Shown here: positions 53,939 through 61,465 of the stretch, piece after piece
Layout of the letters: each line of letters opens with the position of its first letter
Position numbering within the stretch: the stretch's first letter is position 1
Source: Companilactobacillus zhachilii
Lineage (GTDB): Bacteria > Bacillota > Bacilli > Lactobacillales > Lactobacillaceae
Assembly: GCF_003606365.2 (NCBI RefSeq)
Contig: NZ_CP031933.2
Coordinates: 1,798,001-1,862,000 of the forward strand
Reading direction: 5' to 3'
Length of the DNA stretch: 64,000 nt
Made by a program: the position numbers and the translations under genes
The notes under the pieces: model-generated
Seen by the model: only the letters and a program-made list of their open reading frames with translations
What the model was told of the DNA's origin: nothing
Database searches by the model: none

Positions 53939-55511
53939 AATATTTAATATCCTTCCATGTTAAAGCTTGTGGGAAAATATCCCGCAAAGATTTGTTGATT
54001 TCGGTCGTATAAAAAAACTTATCACTGAAAAATTTAACTGGTGTCGCAAAATCACTCAATTTGCCATCAAACATCATCGCTATTTGGTCAAAATAACTGG
54101 CAGCAAATAACAAATCATGACTCGTAGCCAAAATTGTTCCACCCTGCTTTTGAAACTGTTGCAATAATTGTCCCAGAGCTACTCGTTTATTCGGATCAAG
54201 ACCCTTAGTCGGTTCATCCAAAAATAATATCTCTGGGTCTTTAATAAATCCCAATGCTAAGGCTAAAAACTCTTGCTGACCACCACTTAAATCGTAGGGA
54301 CTCTGCTTTTCCAAACCTTCAAGTGAGAATTTTTTTAAAATTTCTTCAATCACTAGTGAACTGTGACTCTGTTGCCGTTGATAATCTAATTCTGCTTCAA
54401 CCGTATCTTTCATAAATAAATTAGCCGGATTTTGGGGAAGTACAAAAACTTTCTGATAAAAATCACTGGTCAATTTTTTATCATGAAATTTTAACTGTCC
54501 AGACTGTTTTTTTAACTGCTGGGTCAAAATTTTTAAGAGCGTCGTTTTTCCCATGCCATTCGGTCCAACAATACAGTATGACTGGCCTTGCGCTAACTCT
54601 AAATCGACATTGTCAATAATCTGGCGACCATTGAAACTGAATCGAAAGCCTATTTTTTTAGCTTTTAATAAAACAGTTCCCGACGTTTCCGTGATATCTC
54701 TATCTCTACTTTGTATTACAGCAATATTATCCGCAATCAATTTATGTAAAGTTTGATTGTTCACTGGTAAAGCGGCATTAAATTTCAATTCTGAAACTAA
54801 ACGGTCATTCGACGTTAAAAAATTCCGATATTTATCCGACTTGAATAACGCCTTTAATCCTTGAACAATCTTCTCATCTAAAATTAACTGGCCATTCTCC
54901 ATTACAACCAAACGATGGGTAAATTTGACCGCCTGCTCAAGTTCATGTTCCACCAAAATAATCGTCATATCAAATTCAATATTTACCTTATGAACTAATT
55001 GTAATAATTTTTCGGCAGCAATTGGATCAAGTTGCGCTGTTGGCTCATCTAATAACAATACTTCCGGTTTCAAAATCAACGCGCTGGCTAAATTAACTAG
55101 TTGCTTTTGCCCACCGGATAGCTGTTCAACGGGCTGGTCTAGCAATCCAATAATACCCAAAAAGCTGGCTATTTCCGTAATCCGCAATTGAATTTCATTG
55201 GTTGAGTAACCTCGATTATCCAAAACGAATTTCAGTTCATCCCGTGGCGTTTCCATAATCATTTGGTTATCAACAAATTGAGAGACGTAGGCAAAATTAT
55301 CAGTCTGTTTAATTAATTCACCCGATAAAACTTTTCCAACAATCAGTTTCGGCAACATTTGTTTTAAAAAGGTACTCTTGCCACTCCCTGTTGCCCCAAT
55401 CAAAGTCACGAATTCACCCTTTTGTAAGGTAAAGTTCACGTGGTTTAACGATAATTTTTGGCTGTTATTGTATCGGAAACTGTAATCTTTGAACTGTAAA
55501 ATCTCCACCAT
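53928..55511 (-). CDS. ECF transporter ATPase with two fused nucleotide-binding domains
   Basis: This 527-residue protein contains two ABC ATPases in one chain. Domain 1 has Walker A LIGATGSGKST, signature LSGGQKQLVNLA and Walker B VLLLDEPTAQLDP. Domain 2 has GPNGMGKTTLL, LSGGQQEFLALALG and ILFLDEPTKGLDP. It replaces separate EcfA and EcfA', meaning the transporter is dedicated and not the shared ECF type. It sits between EcfT and the S component. Confidence 0.9.
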   Translation of the reverse strand: MVEILQFKDYSFRYNNSQKLSLNHVNFTLQKGEFVTLIGATGSGKSTFLKQMLPKLIVGKVLSGELIKQTDNFAYVSQFVDNQMIMETPRDELKFVLDNRGYSTNEIQLRITEIASFLGIIGLLDQPVEQLSGGQKQLVNLASALILKPEVLLLDEPTAQLDPIAAEKLLQLVHKVNIEFDMTIILVEHELEQAVKFTHRLVVMENGQLILDEKIVQGLKALFKSDKYRNFLTSNDRLVSELKFNAALPVNNQTLHKLIADNIAVIQSRDRDITETSGTVLLKAKKIGFRFSFNGRQIIDNVDLELAQGQSYCIVGPNGMGKTTLLKILTQQLKKQSGQLKFHDKKLTSDFYQKVFVLPQNPANLFMKDTVEAELDYQRQQSHSSLVIEEILKKFSLEGLEKQSPYDLSGGQQEFLALALGFIKDPEILFLDEPTKGLDPNKRVALGQLLQQFQKQGGTILATSHDLLFAASYFDQIAMMFDGKLSDFATPVKFFSDKFFYTTEINKSLRDIFPQALTWKDIKYFES

Positions 55512-55693
55512 AAGTAATTTATGCCTCCCATCAATAACGGCAATAAAATGAACAAACTATCGACAATCAAAATTGCGCTGACACCTTGCGACGATATATG
55601 TAAGTTTGCCGAACCAAAGTTGATTTTGCCAAATTTTCTAACTGACATGATTGTGTTAAAGACAATCACCCCAACCGTTAAGCACAAAATCAA
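55445..55693 (-). CDS. Small two-helix membrane protein between EcfT and the ATPase (82 aa)
   Basis: An 82-residue frame begins with TTG at 55693, overlapping the EcfT stop by four bases with a GCGGGGG SD. It overlaps the ATPase start by 67 bases. It has two hydrophobic helices (about residues 2-17 and 38-62) around an outside loop (KFGKINFGSANLHISSQG), similar in layout to CbiN/NikN. Coupled overlap on both sides supports expression, but the overlap with the ATPase gene is unusually long. No family is recognised. Confidence 0.5.
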   Translation of the reverse strand: MILCLTVGVIVFNTIMSVRKFGKINFGSANLHISSQGVSAILIVDSLFILLPLLMGGINYLWWRFYSSKITVSDTITAKNYR

Positions 55694-56370
55694 CCAGTCC
55701 CCCGCTTAAATTCAGTCTTGCCAAGTTTAGATTGCCGCTGATCATAACCTTTTAAAATCAACGTGTCTGATACATTCATAAAACTAGCAATCGCTTTATT
55801 CAAAACAATTTCATTCAAATCAATTGTCTGTTTAACTTTTTTCAAAAATTTATCGTTATAAACTTGCTTGACTCTAAATTTACTAATGTTTTTAGTTTCA
55901 GTATAAATTTTAATAATTTGCGGAATAAATTTGACCGTTAAAATAAAAATGATTGCGATACTCTTAAATACGTTGGCCAACAATTCAAAAATGGTTTTAA
56001 TTCTAATCAGCGCATCATATAAACTAAATGCCCACAACAAATTAACAAATGACAGCCCCAAAACAGCCGCATTTATTAATGATTCAGTCGTTATTTTCAA
56101 CCATGGCACTTCTAATAAGACATTGGTCCCCCGCTGATTCAAAATCAAATTAAATATAACAGTTACTAAAAAAATTATACTGGCAAATTTAAGTGACACT
56201 TTGATTTTTTCACGTCGAGTTACTACCAGCATAATGAATAACGAGATACTCAATCCTATCAAAATCAGAGGATTATTAAACAGTAATGTTATCAAAATAA
56301 CTGTGATTAGATAAACAAACATTGCGATGCTATTAATATTTTTCTGGAAATTAACAATTAATTTGTTCAT
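55690..56370 (-). CDS. ecfT: ECF transporter transmembrane (T) component
   Basis: This 226-residue protein has about five helices and the EcfT coupling region (ALIRIKTIFELLANVFKSIAIIFILTVKFIPQIIKIYTETKNISKFR, as a region near residues 120-170). It joins the ATPase to the S component. The ATG has SD AAAGGAG. It is the first gene of the ECF operon (T, small protein, fused ATPase, S). A divergent gene upstream encodes a DUF4430 protein. Confidence 0.88.
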   Translation of the reverse strand: MNKLIVNFQKNINSIAMFVYLITVILITLLFNNPLILIGLSISLFIMLVVTRREKIKVSLKFASIIFLVTVIFNLILNQRGTNVLLEVPWLKITTESLINAAVLGLSFVNLLWAFSLYDALIRIKTIFELLANVFKSIAIIFILTVKFIPQIIKIYTETKNISKFRVKQVYNDKFLKKVKQTIDLNEIVLNKAIASFMNVSDTLILKGYDQRQSKLGKTEFKRGTG

Positions 56371-56496
56371 CTCGTCACTCCTTTGATAGTTAATATTCTT
56401 ATTCTAACTTACTGAGCAAAAAAATCTAATTGATTCAGGTTGTTTTTTCTCTGCTATAATAAAAAACGTTGTTTAAATATTAGGAGGAAAACTATC

Positions 56497-56877
56497 GTGA
56501 AAAAATTTGCCGCATTTCTAGCTTCACTGTTAATGTTGTTGGGCGTATTCGCACCAGCTGCTGCCACAACTGTTCAAGCTAGTTCAACCAAAACTATCAA
56601 AGTTACTTACACTTTGAAAAAGAACAAGAAACAAATTGCTAAAAAGACTCTTAAACTTAAAAAAGGTGCCACTGTTACAACTGGCTTGAAAAAAGGCTGG
56701 AAAGTAACTGACAAGAAAGGTTTCATCTCTGAAATCGACGGTCACAAACAAAATAATAAGAAAAAAATTTATTGGACTTATACAGTTAACAAGAAACAAG
56801 TTAATGTTTCTGCTGACAAGAAAAAATTAAAGAATAAAGATCACGTGGAATTTAAGTTATCCAAGTATAACGGCTAA
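56497..56877 (+). CDS. Secreted DUF4430 (transcobalamin-like C-terminal) protein
   Basis: This 126-residue protein has a signal peptide (1-29, ending TVQASS) and a Lys-rich DUF4430 domain: VTYTLKKNKKQIAKKTLKLKKG, GFISEIDGHKQNNKKKIYWTYTVNKKQV. DUF4430 domains resemble the C-terminal domain of transcobalamin and often accompany ECF transporters. It starts with GTG at 56497, nine bases after AGGAGG. It is divergent from ecfT and may capture the vitamin for it. Confidence 0.8.
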   Translation: MKKFAAFLASLLMLLGVFAPAAATTVQASSTKTIKVTYTLKKNKKQIAKKTLKLKKGATVTTGLKKGWKVTDKKGFISEIDGHKQNNKKKIYWTYTVNKKQVNVSADKKKLKNKDHVEFKLSKYNG

Positions 56878-56878
56878 T

Positions 56879-56981
56879 TCCCGCTTCCGGGTTTGAGTGA
56901 TTCTACCTGCTGTGGGACCGCTTCGAGCCAAGGTCTCGAAGCGGTCCCACAGCAGGTAGAATCACTCAAACCCTCCAGCTA
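56879..56981 (+). repeat. Family A copy A9, reduced to one 38-bp perfect hairpin
   Basis: Arms 56889-56926 and 56936-56973 are exact reverse complements around the constant loop GCCAAGGTC. The termini keep GCT/AGC pairing. P3 and P4 are gone. It follows the DUF4430 stop by one base and could act as a two-way terminator. Confidence 0.9.
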
Positions 56982-57017
56982 TTTATTAACTTATAAATTT
57001 TAAAAAATAACTAAACA

Positions 57018-57077
57018 CAAAAAATCCCAACAACAATCTGAAGTTAAATATTTCTGATTATCGTTAGGATTTTTTTT
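57018..57077. terminator. Terminator before/after the membrane protein gene
   Basis: AAAATCCCAACAACAATC pairs with GATTATCGTTAGGATTTT with a few mismatches; T runs at both ends. Confidence 0.7.
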
Positions 57078-57867
57078 AATGCTCTTCTTTAGTAACCATA
57101 AAGTTTCGAATGAATTTGTACCGCCGACTATGACTGGCCGAATAGAAATATCCAAAGATACTGAAAAAAATAGCTCCGATTAGATTAACGAATAAATCTT
57201 TCATTGTATCTATCAATCCAATATCTAAATAACCACCTTTTACCACTATATTCTTCTTATCCTTTGTATGAATGGTTGTACGGTCAATCTTCTTCACATG
57301 CTCAACTGTATTAGCTTTGTCCGCTAGTTCTACACTATTAACTTTCTGGACGATTCTGTCTTTTTGCATATCGGTATTCAACCACTGATCAGCTGTAAAC
57401 TCACCAAACTCCCACATCACACCAATTGTCATGGAAAAGCAAAATGATGTTAATGCAATAAATATCGGTGTCAAACGTATTGAGGTCATCCCTTCATTTA
57501 GTAAATAAATTGATGAATAACCGACACCGGCGGCCAAAAAGCCATTGAGGACGTGTAATCCTGTATCCCACAATGGTAAATGTCCATAAAAATCACTCAA
57601 TTCACCAAGAATAGTTGAACTAAATATAAACGATATAATCACAAATTCTAGGATGTCAGGTATCATGATTTTAAATTTATTTTCAATAATAGCCGGGATT
57701 TCAAACAAAACTAAAGTTAATAAAACAATTAGTATATTATTGCCACGGCCTAACCAGGCTTGACTTACTAGCATTCCTAAAGCTATAACCCGATACAAAA
57801 GATAGATAAATTTAACAAATTTACTGGCATCGTTCGTTGAATGGGTCAAATATTTAACTATTATCAT
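57076..57867 (-). CDS. Integral membrane protein, YjdF/DUF2238-like
   Basis: This 263-residue protein has six or seven helices. Conserved-looking motifs are LWDTGLHVLNGFLAAGVGYS, GVMWEFGEFTADQWLNTDMQKDR and IGLIDTMKDLFVNLIGAIFFSIFGY, which fit the YjdF-like pattern (H, WE, DTxxDLxxNxxGA). A cytosolic or outside loop of about 50 polar residues separates the last helices. Function unknown. SD GGGGGAC before the ATG. Confidence 0.65.
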   Translation of the reverse strand: MIIVKYLTHSTNDASKFVKFIYLLYRVIALGMLVSQAWLGRGNNILIVLLTLVLFEIPAIIENKFKIMIPDILEFVIISFIFSSTILGELSDFYGHLPLWDTGLHVLNGFLAAGVGYSSIYLLNEGMTSIRLTPIFIALTSFCFSMTIGVMWEFGEFTADQWLNTDMQKDRIVQKVNSVELADKANTVEHVKKIDRTTIHTKDKKNIVVKGGYLDIGLIDTMKDLFVNLIGAIFFSIFGYFYSASHSRRYKFIRNFMVTKEEH

Positions 57868-57949
57868 TTTGTCCCCCAGTGACTACGGTATTTATTTATA
57901 ATAATAGTCTCAACTTGCTTAATTCACCAGTTCAAAATTAGGTATTCAC

Positions 57950-58804
57950 TTATTGTACCGGTATCCAAATTTCCGAATAAACATCTTGCTGGCTGTCCTT
58001 CAAATCTGTAAATGAAAAATTAGGTAGATCCCTCAACTGATATTCTGAAGATGGAAGCCATTCTGAGTAAATTCTTGCGGTCGTTTCCTGCATTGCTTGC
58101 GGAAAATCTCCTGTGACTGAAAATACGGCCCAAGTACTGGCTGGAATTGCTAGTGTTTCTAGGTCATTAAAGTCATTTTCACTCGTGGTTGCCATACCTA
58201 TCATATGAGTCAGCATTCCTTTTTCCTGCAAATATCCCTCGTCAAAATCATATGACACATTTAATGGCTGATTTGGTTCCATATTAGCCAGTTCGTGCAT
58301 CTCCTTTCGTTGCTCTGGAGTAATTGTTTTTGCTAAAGCAACGATTTCTTCATTTACGCCTTCAACTTGAATCGGTATTCGCTTAGAAACACCAACAATA
58401 TTAAATTTTGGTAATCGCTTAATTTTGTAATCCAAAGTAGTTCCTCCTCTAACATCGATGAAAAAATTAAATTTAGGCAACATTTTTTGAGCCTGATTTT
58501 TCATCACTTCGGAAGGTAAAAAGCCACTCCAATCTTTGAAAGCTCTCGTAAAACCATCAATCGATTGGTAATTATATTTGAAAGCCACATCAGTTACTCG
58601 TTGGCCTTGCGCCAAATCAACATTTGCTGATGATAAGCGCCGACATTTGATATATTCATTTAACGTCATCCCAGCTAAATATGAAAACATTCGCTTAAAT
58701 TGATAACTTGAAATACCGGTAATTTGCGTAATTTTCTCATCAGAAATATTTTCAGTAATGTGTGCTTCAATATAATCCATCAATAAGTTGAATTCTTTTA
58801 GCAT
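57950..58804 (-). CDS. AraC family regulator with C-terminal GyrI-like effector domain
   Basis: This 284-residue protein has an N-terminal AraC DNA-binding domain (residues about 5-105; NISDEKITQITGISSYQFKRMFS and VTDVAFKYNYQSIDGFTRAFKDWSG). A GyrI/SOUL-like small-molecule domain follows (about 125-284; LPKFNIVGVSKRIPI, SEWLPSSEYQLRDLPNF). Such proteins resemble multidrug-sensing Rob/BmrR relatives. It is monocistronic; targets unknown. Confidence 0.88.
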   Translation of the reverse strand: MLKEFNLLMDYIEAHITENISDEKITQITGISSYQFKRMFSYLAGMTLNEYIKCRRLSSANVDLAQGQRVTDVAFKYNYQSIDGFTRAFKDWSGFLPSEVMKNQAQKMLPKFNFFIDVRGGTTLDYKIKRLPKFNIVGVSKRIPIQVEGVNEEIVALAKTITPEQRKEMHELANMEPNQPLNVSYDFDEGYLQEKGMLTHMIGMATTSENDFNDLETLAIPASTWAVFSVTGDFPQAMQETTARIYSEWLPSSEYQLRDLPNFSFTDLKDSQQDVYSEIWIPVQ

Positions 58805-58907
58805 TTGCTTACCCTCCGTGATTCCTATGTTAGAAGAGATTGCTCTATCTCACTCGACATTTTCGATACGAATTTAGTCGAATTGATTTGTTGATTTAGA
58901 AGTCTAT

Positions 58908-58946
58908 TAAAAAATGCCTTATAATCGTTAAATTATAAAGCATTTT
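58908..58946 (-). terminator. Terminator after dhaM
   Basis: AAAATGCCTTATAA / TTATAAAGCATTTT hairpin directly downstream of the dha operon. Confidence 0.85.
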
Positions 58947-58952
58947 GATTAA

Positions 58953-59321
58953 CTATTTAATTTTTAAACTCTTCAAATTATCTTCAATCGTTGCTAACGG
59001 AGAATCAACTTCTGCCAAAGTGGCTGCTGTATAAGCTCCTTCAACTAAAGCAACATCATACTTATGAATTGTCTTGTCTGTCATTTCTAGTAACATTTCC
59101 AAATTCATCTTGGAACTGCCAAGGTCATAAAAGGCTAAAATTTCATCACCTTTATTATCATCAACTGCTTGCTGAATCTTTTCCAGTGATGAACCAATGC
59201 CGCCATCTTCAGTTCCGCCGGCAGTTGTAATCGACAAATCAGGTGCAGCTTGGGAAATCAAAGCTTTGACACCTTTGGCAATGTCTGCTGAATGTGAAAC
59301 AATTAAAATTCCATATTTCAT
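58953..59321 (-). CDS. dhaM: Dihydroxyacetone kinase phosphotransfer subunit DhaM
   Basis: This 122-residue EIIA-mannose-like protein has the phosphorylated His in ILIVSHSADIAKG (His10) and GGTEDGGIGSSLEKI. It carries phosphate from PTS HPr to DhaL-ADP. Its length shows a single-domain DhaM, without the HPr and EI-like domains of the E. coli protein. It is four bases downstream of dhaL. Confidence 0.93.
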   Translation of the reverse strand: MKYGILIVSHSADIAKGVKALISQAAPDLSITTAGGTEDGGIGSSLEKIQQAVDDNKGDEILAFYDLGSSKMNLEMLLEMTDKTIHKYDVALVEGAYTAATLAEVDSPLATIEDNLKSLKIK

Positions 59322-59325
59322 AAAC

Positions 59326-59913
59326 TTATTCTCCTAAAACTTCAATTAATGATTCAAACAAATAAGCACTTGATTGGGCACCCGGGTCAATGTGTCCTTT
59401 AGATTTTTCTTCCAAATAACTTGCACGTCCCTTAGTAGCGACCAATCCTTTGACATTTTCCAAAGCCGAATCAATGACACTTTGGTCAAATTTATCAGCC
59501 TTCAACGCATCGCTCACTGGTTGCCAGACATCAATCATAGTCTTCATACCAGTATCGGATTCACCACGGCGCTTGAGTCCATCCGTTCCAATTTGAATCA
59601 AGTCGGCCAATTCCAGATTATCCGTCTTAACTGCTTTTGACATATCAAGAAAAGCTGTTCCGTACAAAGGACCAGAAGCTCCCCCAACTTTTTGAATCAT
59701 TGCAAAAGCTGTAGCCTTGTATAAATCAGCCAATGTTTCTGGATCTTTTTTCTCAAAAGCGGCGGTTACAGCTTCGGCACCACGTTTCATATTTGTACCG
59801 TGATCACCGTCACCAATCGCTGTATCCAATTCGTTCAAAGTTGTTTGATTATTCTCTAATTTTTCAACAAATAAAGTAATCCATTTTTTAGCATCTACTA
59901 ATTCTAATTTCAT
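59326..59913 (-). CDS. dhaL: Dihydroxyacetone kinase ADP-binding subunit DhaL
   Basis: This 195-residue helical-barrel protein has the DhaL motifs TAIGDGDHGTNMKRGAEAV (Mg-ADP) and GGASGPLYGTAFLDM. It holds ADP, which is rephosphorylated by DhaM, and passes phosphate to dihydroxyacetone on DhaK. ATG at 59913 is chosen for GAGAGGA upstream; an in-frame start at 59937 overlaps dhaK. Confidence 0.93.
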   Translation of the reverse strand: MKLELVDAKKWITLFVEKLENNQTTLNELDTAIGDGDHGTNMKRGAEAVTAAFEKKDPETLADLYKATAFAMIQKVGGASGPLYGTAFLDMSKAVKTDNLELADLIQIGTDGLKRRGESDTGMKTMIDVWQPVSDALKADKFDQSVIDSALENVKGLVATKGRASYLEEKSKGHIDPGAQSSAYLFESLIEVLGE

Positions 59914-59926
59914 CAAATTTTCCTCT

Positions 59927-60919
59927 CTACCAAGCAATTGTTGTAACTGGTTCCTTCAAATATTTAATCCAATCGGCATCTGCCTTCATAATAGTCAAAG
60001 AAATTCCTTGCATATCCAATGATGTTACTAAATTACCAACTTTACTGAAGGATACCTTGATTTTCTTATCAGCCAATTCATTCAAAACATCATTAGCAAA
60101 AATATATTGTTCCATCAAAGGTGTGCCACCCATACCGTTAACTAGAATGGCAAAGTCACCACTTTGATCAGAGAATTCCTTGAGAATCTTTTCAATTAAT
60201 TCATTAGCTAGTTTTTTAGAAGGTTGAATTTTTTCTACCGCATAACCACGTTCGTTATGAATACCAATACCATATTCAATTTCATCATCGCCTAGTTCAA
60301 AGCCGGGATGACCAACAGCAGGTACAGTAGCCGCATGTAAGGCAATTCCGATTGTCTTAGTATTATCGATCACCTTTTGACCAAGCGTTGCCAAATCGGC
60401 TAAATTCATTCCTGAACGAGCAGCAGCACCGACAATTTTTTCAACTAAAGCAGTTCCGGCAACCCCACGTTTACCTTGTGTAAATTCACTGTTTTTCACT
60501 GAAATATCATCATCAACGACAATTGTTTTAATTTCGATATCATCAGCTTCAGCCATTTCTTTAGCCATATCAAAATTCATAACATCGCCAGAATAGTTCT
60601 TCACAATCAACAAGACACCTTTACCTTGATCAACTGCCGTGATTGCTTCATAAATTTGGTCCGGAGTTGGAGATGTGAAAACTTCCCCAGCAACAGCAGC
60701 ACTAAGCATCCCATCACCAACGTAACCAGCATGTAATGGCTCATGACCACTACCACCGCCGGAAACAATGCCGACTTGCTTATTTGCTTTGAATTTTGAA
60801 TCATTTCTAACAACAGCAGTTGTCCCATCAATCTGCTTAACTAGATCCGTATTAGTTCTCACGAGACCAGAAATCATTTCTGGTACGATATCCTCGACGT
60901 TATTAATAATTTTCTTCAT
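59927..60919 (-). CDS. dhaK: Dihydroxyacetone kinase substrate-binding subunit DhaK
   Basis: This 330-residue protein has GGGSGHEPLHAGYVG and the covalent substrate His in IALHAATVPAVGHPGFE (near residue 210). It binds dihydroxyacetone as a hemiaminal and is phosphorylated by DhaL. It is the first gene of dhaKLM. SD GGAGGGC is followed by ATG at 60919; the promoter has TATAAT and a cre-like site. Confidence 0.93.
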   Translation of the reverse strand: MKKIINNVEDIVPEMISGLVRTNTDLVKQIDGTTAVVRNDSKFKANKQVGIVSGGGSGHEPLHAGYVGDGMLSAAVAGEVFTSPTPDQIYEAITAVDQGKGVLLIVKNYSGDVMNFDMAKEMAEADDIEIKTIVVDDDISVKNSEFTQGKRGVAGTALVEKIVGAAARSGMNLADLATLGQKVIDNTKTIGIALHAATVPAVGHPGFELGDDEIEYGIGIHNERGYAVEKIQPSKKLANELIEKILKEFSDQSGDFAILVNGMGGTPLMEQYIFANDVLNELADKKIKVSFSKVGNLVTSLDMQGISLTIMKADADWIKYLKEPVTTIAW

Positions 60920-60936
60920 TCCTCATTGCCCTCCTT

Positions 60937-60950
60937 GTAAGCGATTACCC
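60937..60950 (-). promoter_or_regulatory. cre site in the dhaKLM promoter
   Basis: TGTAAGCGATTACC fits the CcpA consensus except the final base. It lies between the -10 element (TATAAT on the minus strand, 60957-60962) and the SD, a position where CcpA blocks transcription. Confidence 0.7.
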
Positions 60951-61006
60951 ATATATTATATACCATTAAAGTAGTTGTTTAAATTTATAAAGTTGGTTAT
61001 TGAAAA

Positions 61007-61195
61007 ATTCCGTCTCCAGAGTTGGACAGTGGTTACTGGCAATGCGGAACGGCTCGAGCCAAGGTCTCGAACCTCGGTTGAAGCCTTGCAAGTTCGGCAA
61101 GTCTTCAACACGCCCGGTGCTGTAAGAACGACAAGACCAGTCGTCCTAACACCACTTTCACTGCCAGTAACCACTGTCCAACTCTTCCGACTAGT
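61007..61195 (+). repeat. Family A structured repeat, copy A10
   Basis: Full copy resembling A1. Outer stem AGAGTTGGACAGTGG../..CCACTGTCCAACTCT, terminal helix GTC/GAC, P2 loop GCCAAGGTC (stem with one mismatch), P4 GTAAGAACGAC/GTCGTCCTAAC. Confidence 0.88.
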
Positions 61196-61361
61196 CCTTC
61201 GTTCATTCGATAATAATTTTCAGACGGATTCTTGCTTATGATTTACTTAAAAAAAAGTCAACATGTTATTGTCTAGTCTTGTTACTTTGGTTCAAAACCG
61301 ACCCAAATACCAGAGATTCAAGCATGTTTTTTGAATCTTTAATCACTCAGATATTTAGACA

Positions 61362-61426
61362 AAAAAATCTCTTTCTAGAGAGAAATGAAATCTGATTGAC
61401 TTCACTTTCTCTCTAAAAAGAGATTA
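61362..61426 (-). terminator. Long terminator hairpin after the purine permease
   Basis: AAATCTCTTT..AGAGAGAAA..GAA / TTC..TTTCTCTCT..AAAGAGATT with seven T at its minus-strand 3' end. Confidence 0.8.
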
Positions 61427-61465
61427 CGTAAGATTCTTACTATTTAAAATTTAAAAGCAGAATAA

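Larger units (their letters stand above)
60920..61465. other. 546-base intergenic region between dhaK and the purine permease
   Basis: Holds the dha promoter, repeat A10, a weak hairpin AGATTCAA/TTGAATCT at about 61315-61340, and the permease terminator. No gene is seen. Confidence 0.5.

Noticed and set aside
15408..61195. Family A as a tRNA or T-box RNA
   Set aside because: The fold has a cloverleaf-like layout and GGGACCG recalls a T-box, but there is no T-loop, anticodon arm, CCA or AGGGTGG..ACCGCG motif, and copies vary in every stem.
15408..61195. CRISPR array
   Set aside because: Copies are scattered over 46 kb in both orientations with no short regular spacing and no cas genes.
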